A stretch of DNA of 64,000 bases, taken from contig RAYE01000028.1 in assembly GCA_003612285.1 (NCBI GenBank), positions 1 to 64,000 on the forward strand. Direction: 5' to 3'. Shown here piece after piece: positions 61,243 to 64,000 of this stretch. The DNA comes from a bacterium D16-51 (GTDB taxonomy: Bacteria; Bacillota; Clostridia; Lachnospirales; Lachnospiraceae). Both the position numbers and the translations under genes were made by a program. How positions within the stretch are numbered: the first letter of the stretch is position 1; every line of letters starts with the position of its first letter. Under the pieces are notes generated by a model. It ran no database searches, was not told where the DNA came from, and saw only the letters and a list, made by a program, of their open reading frames with translations.

Positions 61243-61523
61243 AGAACGCACATTCAGCGTTCTTTTGCAGGGATGACACAATCGGCAGGAATTATTTTTT
61301 CAGATTTTGGTAAACCGGGAAATGACAGCGGAGCAGAGAGCGGAAATTTTGATAAATGGGGCGGCTCAGCCATAAATAGAAATTTGTAAAGATTAGGTAG
61401 TGTAAAAATGTTAAGGGGTGATTTTGGGGAAATTGCTCCTTTTTTCATTGTGAAACTTATAGCCAAGTGCGACAATTTTCCTATGAGAAAAATATATCAA
61501 AACGGCTGTCCGGATGGAAAATT
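61243..61523. other. Intergenic stretch between XRE and lysR 2
   Basis: It starts with a terminator-like stem AAGAACGC/GCGTTCTT (about 61243-61263), related to the one at 33192. Later GAAATTGCTCCTTTTTT repeats the terminator tail found at 40755. No gene is seen. Confidence 0.5.
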
Positions 61524-62402
61524 TTACCCACGAAACTGTTCCTTTAATTTCTCAAGCATTTTTTCTGCAATGGGGGTAAATACCTGATATTTTTTCCAGA
61601 TGAAATACAGTTTTGTTTCAAGTTTGGGCGTGAGTGGGCGGAACGTTAGACCGCTGTCAGGACTTGTATCAATCAGATGTTCAAAGGTCAGAAGATAACC
61701 AAGCCTCTCTTTCACAAAAAGAGAGCCATTGTAGGAGAGTCTAAAAGAACCTTCCAGATGAAGCGTATCTATTTTATTTCCACACCATTTGGCAATGTCC
61801 TTAGACCAGCCTTGTTCCGAGCAAAATAAAGGAAGCCCGGTCAAATCATCGACAGAAATGGACTGTTTCCCTGCAAGTGGGCAGTCTCCCGGCATGACAA
61901 CACCCCATATATCTGCTTTTGGAAATGTCAGGTAATGGTATTTCTCTGTATTTGGTTCTTCTGCTAGCACAGCAAAGTCAATGATGCCTTTATCCAGTTT
62001 TTCTGTCACCTGTTCCGTGTCCCCGCTGGTTATGTGATACCGCAGGCCGGGATAGATATTTTTCAACGCCTTAATTTCAGCGGCAAGATACCGGATTTGA
62101 TAGGATTCTGCCAATCCCAAATAAATTTCACCGCCTAATACATCATCCAACGAGAGAAATTCCGTCTGGATTTTGTCTGCCATTGATACGAGGTCTTCGG
62201 CACGTTTACGCAGCAGCACACCCTCTTCGGTCAGTTCGATATGAAAGCTGTGACGGACAAACAGTTTCTTACCCAGTTCATCTTCCAGTGATTTTAATGA
62301 TTTTGAAAGCGTAGGTTGTGTGACGTGCAAAAGCTCGGCGGCATGGGTCATATTTTCTTCCCTTGCTACAGCAAGGAAATATCGCATGGTTCTCAGTTCC
62401 AT
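61524..62402 (-). CDS. LysR-family regulator 2
   Basis: A 292-residue LysR protein, similar in every part to regulator 1 (LRTMRYFLAVAREENMTHAA, LHVTQPTLSKSLKSLEDEL; effector domain 90-290). It is divergent from a small-protein/hydrolase pair at 62521-63776. The pair of LysR genes with similar targets suggests a duplication of regulator and operon. Confidence 0.92.
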   Translation of the reverse strand: MELRTMRYFLAVAREENMTHAAELLHVTQPTLSKSLKSLEDELGKKLFVRHSFHIELTEEGVLLRKRAEDLVSMADKIQTEFLSLDDVLGGEIYLGLAESYQIRYLAAEIKALKNIYPGLRYHITSGDTEQVTEKLDKGIIDFAVLAEEPNTEKYHYLTFPKADIWGVVMPGDCPLAGKQSISVDDLTGLPLFCSEQGWSKDIAKWCGNKIDTLHLEGSFRLSYNGSLFVKERLGYLLTFEHLIDTSPDSGLTFRPLTPKLETKLYFIWKKYQVFTPIAEKMLEKLKEQFRG

Positions 62403-62437
62403 TGAGTTTCTCCTTTTTACTGATATTCCAGAAATTC

Positions 62438-62491
62438 ATATCATGATATAAATTATAGCCATTAGCGAAAGGAAAGTCAATCACTTATACT
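62438..62491 (+). promoter_or_regulatory. Divergent promoter region of lysR 2
   Basis: A 12-bp perfect palindrome ATATCATGATAT (62438-62449) and a -10 element TATACT (62486-62491) lie in the gap. The 15-mer placed as in the other promoters (62455-62469) agrees only loosely with the ATARGTATTTGNTAT box, so this LysR may have its own site. Confidence 0.5.
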
Positions 62492-62520
62492 AAAAGCACA
62501 GCAGGAAGGGAGGCGGTCAT

Positions 62521-62733
62521 ACGGAGGATATCATTCAGAATATGAAGGATGCAGGTTGTGGCGAGGAGATCATCACAAAAATTTGCAGGCTGTATGCAGA
62601 CGGGCAGGTTCCAGATGCTGTGAAAATGTTGAAACGGCACCGATGCTGTTTGATGGAGCAGTTACATGAAAGCCAGAGCAGAGTGGACTGTCTTGACTTT
62701 TTGGTAAGGCAGATGGGAAAAAGCCAGAGGTAG
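62521..62733 (+). CDS. Small helical protein, paralogue of 43798, with apparent ACG start
   Basis: About 70 residues, similar to the product at 43798 (NMKDAGCGEEIITKICRLYA, SRVDCLDFLVRQMGK). GGGAGG followed after 7 nt by ACG (62521) is where the ATG would stand in the paralogue. The next ATG, 62542, is in frame but would drop the first residues and has GGAGG 14 nt away. Either the start has mutated or a rare start is used. Confidence 0.6.
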   Translation, partial: TEDIIQNMKDAGCGEEIITKICRLYADGQVPDAVKMLKRHRCCLMEQLHESQSRVDCLDFLVRQMGKSQR

Positions 62734-62795
62734 ATGGATAATCAAATATTAAAAAAGGAAACGCAGGAAATGCGGAGAAAGGATGGTAATGTAAC

Positions 62796-63776
62796 ATGGC
62801 AGAGACGATGAAACTGGAATTGACACAGGAGTGGGATAAGACATTTCCGAAAAGTGGGAAGGTAAACCACAGAAAGGTAACGTTCCATAACCGTTATGGG
62901 ATTACTTTGGCAGCCGATTTATATGAGCCGAAAGGGGCAGAAGGAAGGCTGCCGGCAATCGCTGTATGCGGTCCGTTTGGCGCCGTAAAGGAGCAGTCCT
63001 CCGGCTTGTATGCCCAGACGATGGCAGAGAGAGGGTTTCTTACGATGGCATTTGACCCGTCGTTTACCGGAGAAAGCGGAGGAACGCCGCGGTATATGGC
63101 GTCACCGGACATCAATACGGAAGATTTTCAGGCAGCAGTGGACTTTCTGTCTGTGCAGGAAAATGTGGATGAAGAGAAAATCGGCATTATCGGCATCTGT
63201 GGATGGGGCGGCATGGCTTTGAACGTGGCAGCACTGGATACCCGAATCAAAGCAACCGTAGCATCTACCATGTATGACATGAGCCGTGTCAATGCGAACG
63301 GATATTTTGATGAAAATGACAATTCCGATGACCGGTATGAAACCCGCAAGGCGCTCAATGCCCAGAGAATTGTTGATTACAGGAATGGCAGCTATGAGCT
63401 GGGAGGCGGAGTTGTGGATCCGCTGCTGGAAGATGCCCCATTTTTTGTCAAGGATTATTATGACTATTATAAGACGTCCCGTGGCTATCATGCCCGTTCG
63501 CTGAACTCGAATGGCGGCTGGAATAAGATTGGGTGCATGTCTTTTATGAATCAGCCAATCCTTTGTTACAGCGATGAAATCCGCAGTGCAGTTCTGGTCA
63601 TGCATGGAGAGAAAGCACATTCCCGTTACTTTAGTAAGGACGCATTTCAGAAGTTACAGGGCGATAATAAGGAACTGTTGTTAATTCCGGATGCAGTCCA
63701 TACAGACCTTTATGATAAAACAGATGTTATTCCTTTTGATAAACTGGAGCAGTTTTTTAAGGAGAATTTGAAATAA
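62796..63776 (+). CDS. Alpha/beta hydrolase with a probable Cys nucleophile
   Basis: A 326-residue hydrolase (DLH/BAAT-like). The nucleophile elbow reads IGIICGWGG-like GIIGICGWGGMALN, with Cys in place of Ser. The likely acid and His lie in VLVMHGEKAHSRYF and IPDAVHTDLYD. No signal peptide. It would act on an ester or lactone of unknown type. AAAGGATGG precedes the ATG. Confidence 0.88.
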   Translation: MAETMKLELTQEWDKTFPKSGKVNHRKVTFHNRYGITLAADLYEPKGAEGRLPAIAVCGPFGAVKEQSSGLYAQTMAERGFLTMAFDPSFTGESGGTPRYMASPDINTEDFQAAVDFLSVQENVDEEKIGIIGICGWGGMALNVAALDTRIKATVASTMYDMSRVNANGYFDENDNSDDRYETRKALNAQRIVDYRNGSYELGGGVVDPLLEDAPFFVKDYYDYYKTSRGYHARSLNSNGGWNKIGCMSFMNQPILCYSDEIRSAVLVMHGEKAHSRYFSKDAFQKLQGDNKELLLIPDAVHTDLYDKTDVIPFDKLEQFFKENLK

Positions 63777-64000
63777 ATAGCTTGCCATCGTAACGCCACG
63801 CTGGCTGAGGCGAAAAAAGCAATCAGAGCAGTATCGGATTTCTGCTTTGAAACTTTGGGATTAGAGGAAAACCTGTCCGAACTGGATATTGACGATACAC
63901 ATTTCAGGGATATGGCAGAACATGCGTGCATGGGCGGTGTCATAACGGGTCCTGTAAATCTGGCACCGGATGATGTAGAGAAAATCTATCGGATGTGTCT
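63777..64000 (+). pseudogene. C-terminal remnant of an iron-containing alcohol dehydrogenase
   Basis: Directly after the hydrolase stop, in the same frame, 74 codons read as the end of a butanol-dehydrogenase-type protein (LDIDDTHFRDMAEHACMGGV, LAPDDVEKIYRMC). The first 300 or so residues and the start are missing, so a deletion joined the two genes. It differs from the intact dehydrogenase at 41696. The stop lies just past the window. Confidence 0.78.

Noticed and set aside
1-64000. CRISPR arrays, tRNA or rRNA genes
   Set aside because: No regularly spaced repeats, tRNA cloverleaf or rRNA sequence seen. The 195-bp duplication is one tandem pair with no spacers.

Overview
The window reads as DNA of a gut anaerobe of the Clostridia, most likely Lachnospiraceae (inference from gene families, strong AGGAGG ribosome sites, moderate GC and the kinds of mobile element present; no rRNA or tRNA is in the window). 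It is a mosaic of an integrative conjugative element (ICE), the remains of a second plasmid-like element with an IS110-family insertion, an AT-rich three-gene accessory island, and a 23-kb block of redox, transport and exported-protein genes.

Region 1 (1-28.4 kb) is the right part of an ICE resembling Clostridioides difficile CTn4 and Tn1549. In order it has a toprim protein, a candidate oriT hairpin, MobC, a HUH relaxase, PcfB, an ArdC-like protein, the VirD4/TraG coupling protein, Maff2, a TrbL/VirB6-like protein, PrgI, the VirB4 ATPase, a DNA methyltransferase, sortase B and a CD1108-type cell-wall hydrolase. A nucleotidyltransferase with its own consensus promoter and terminator sits inside the transfer operon. 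At 16.4-24.9 kb a lower-GC cargo carries TetR-MFS-KTR, cupin, AraC, PadR, DUF998, AraC-GNAT, MATE and a second KTR gene; its edges carry a near-identical 17-bp sequence. The ICE ends with a sigma-70-like factor, a MazF toxin with no visible antitoxin, a 49-residue ORF and a large serine recombinase.

Region 2 (28.4-36 kb) is a decayed plasmid or ICE backbone: ParB, a ParM-like actin cut at its second phosphate motif and joined directly to the C-terminal part of a large helicase, a sortase, a double SpoVG protein, an IS110-family element with a probable bridge-RNA region, a 195-bp tandem duplication, and a coiled-coil protein. Region 3 (36.2-38.5 kb) is an AT-rich, tightly packed trio: a membrane protein, an HEIAH metallopeptidase and a small protein. 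It has the layout of a phage-defence or toxin module.

Region 4 (38.7-64 kb) encodes exported Ig-like (BIG2) and cyclophilin-like proteins, short-chain and iron-dependent alcohol dehydrogenases, an aldo/keto reductase with Fe-S clusters, a beta-lactamase-fold hydrolase, a bile-salt-hydrolase-family lipoprotein, a DUF3737 protein, an F390-synthetase-like ligase, a MacB-like ABC exporter, LysE and ArsP-like permeases, a DUF362 protein and an ECF S component. Four operons here share one promoter design: a 15-bp box matching ATARGTATTTGNTAT, then exactly 16 bp, then a TATATT/TATAGT -10 element. One copy lies between a LysR gene (48455-49339) and the operon divergent from it. I infer one LysR-controlled regulon of about 17 genes, which is the most interesting system in the window. 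Its right edge is decaying: two frameshifted genes, a start codon changed to ACG, and a dehydrogenase reduced to its C-terminus.
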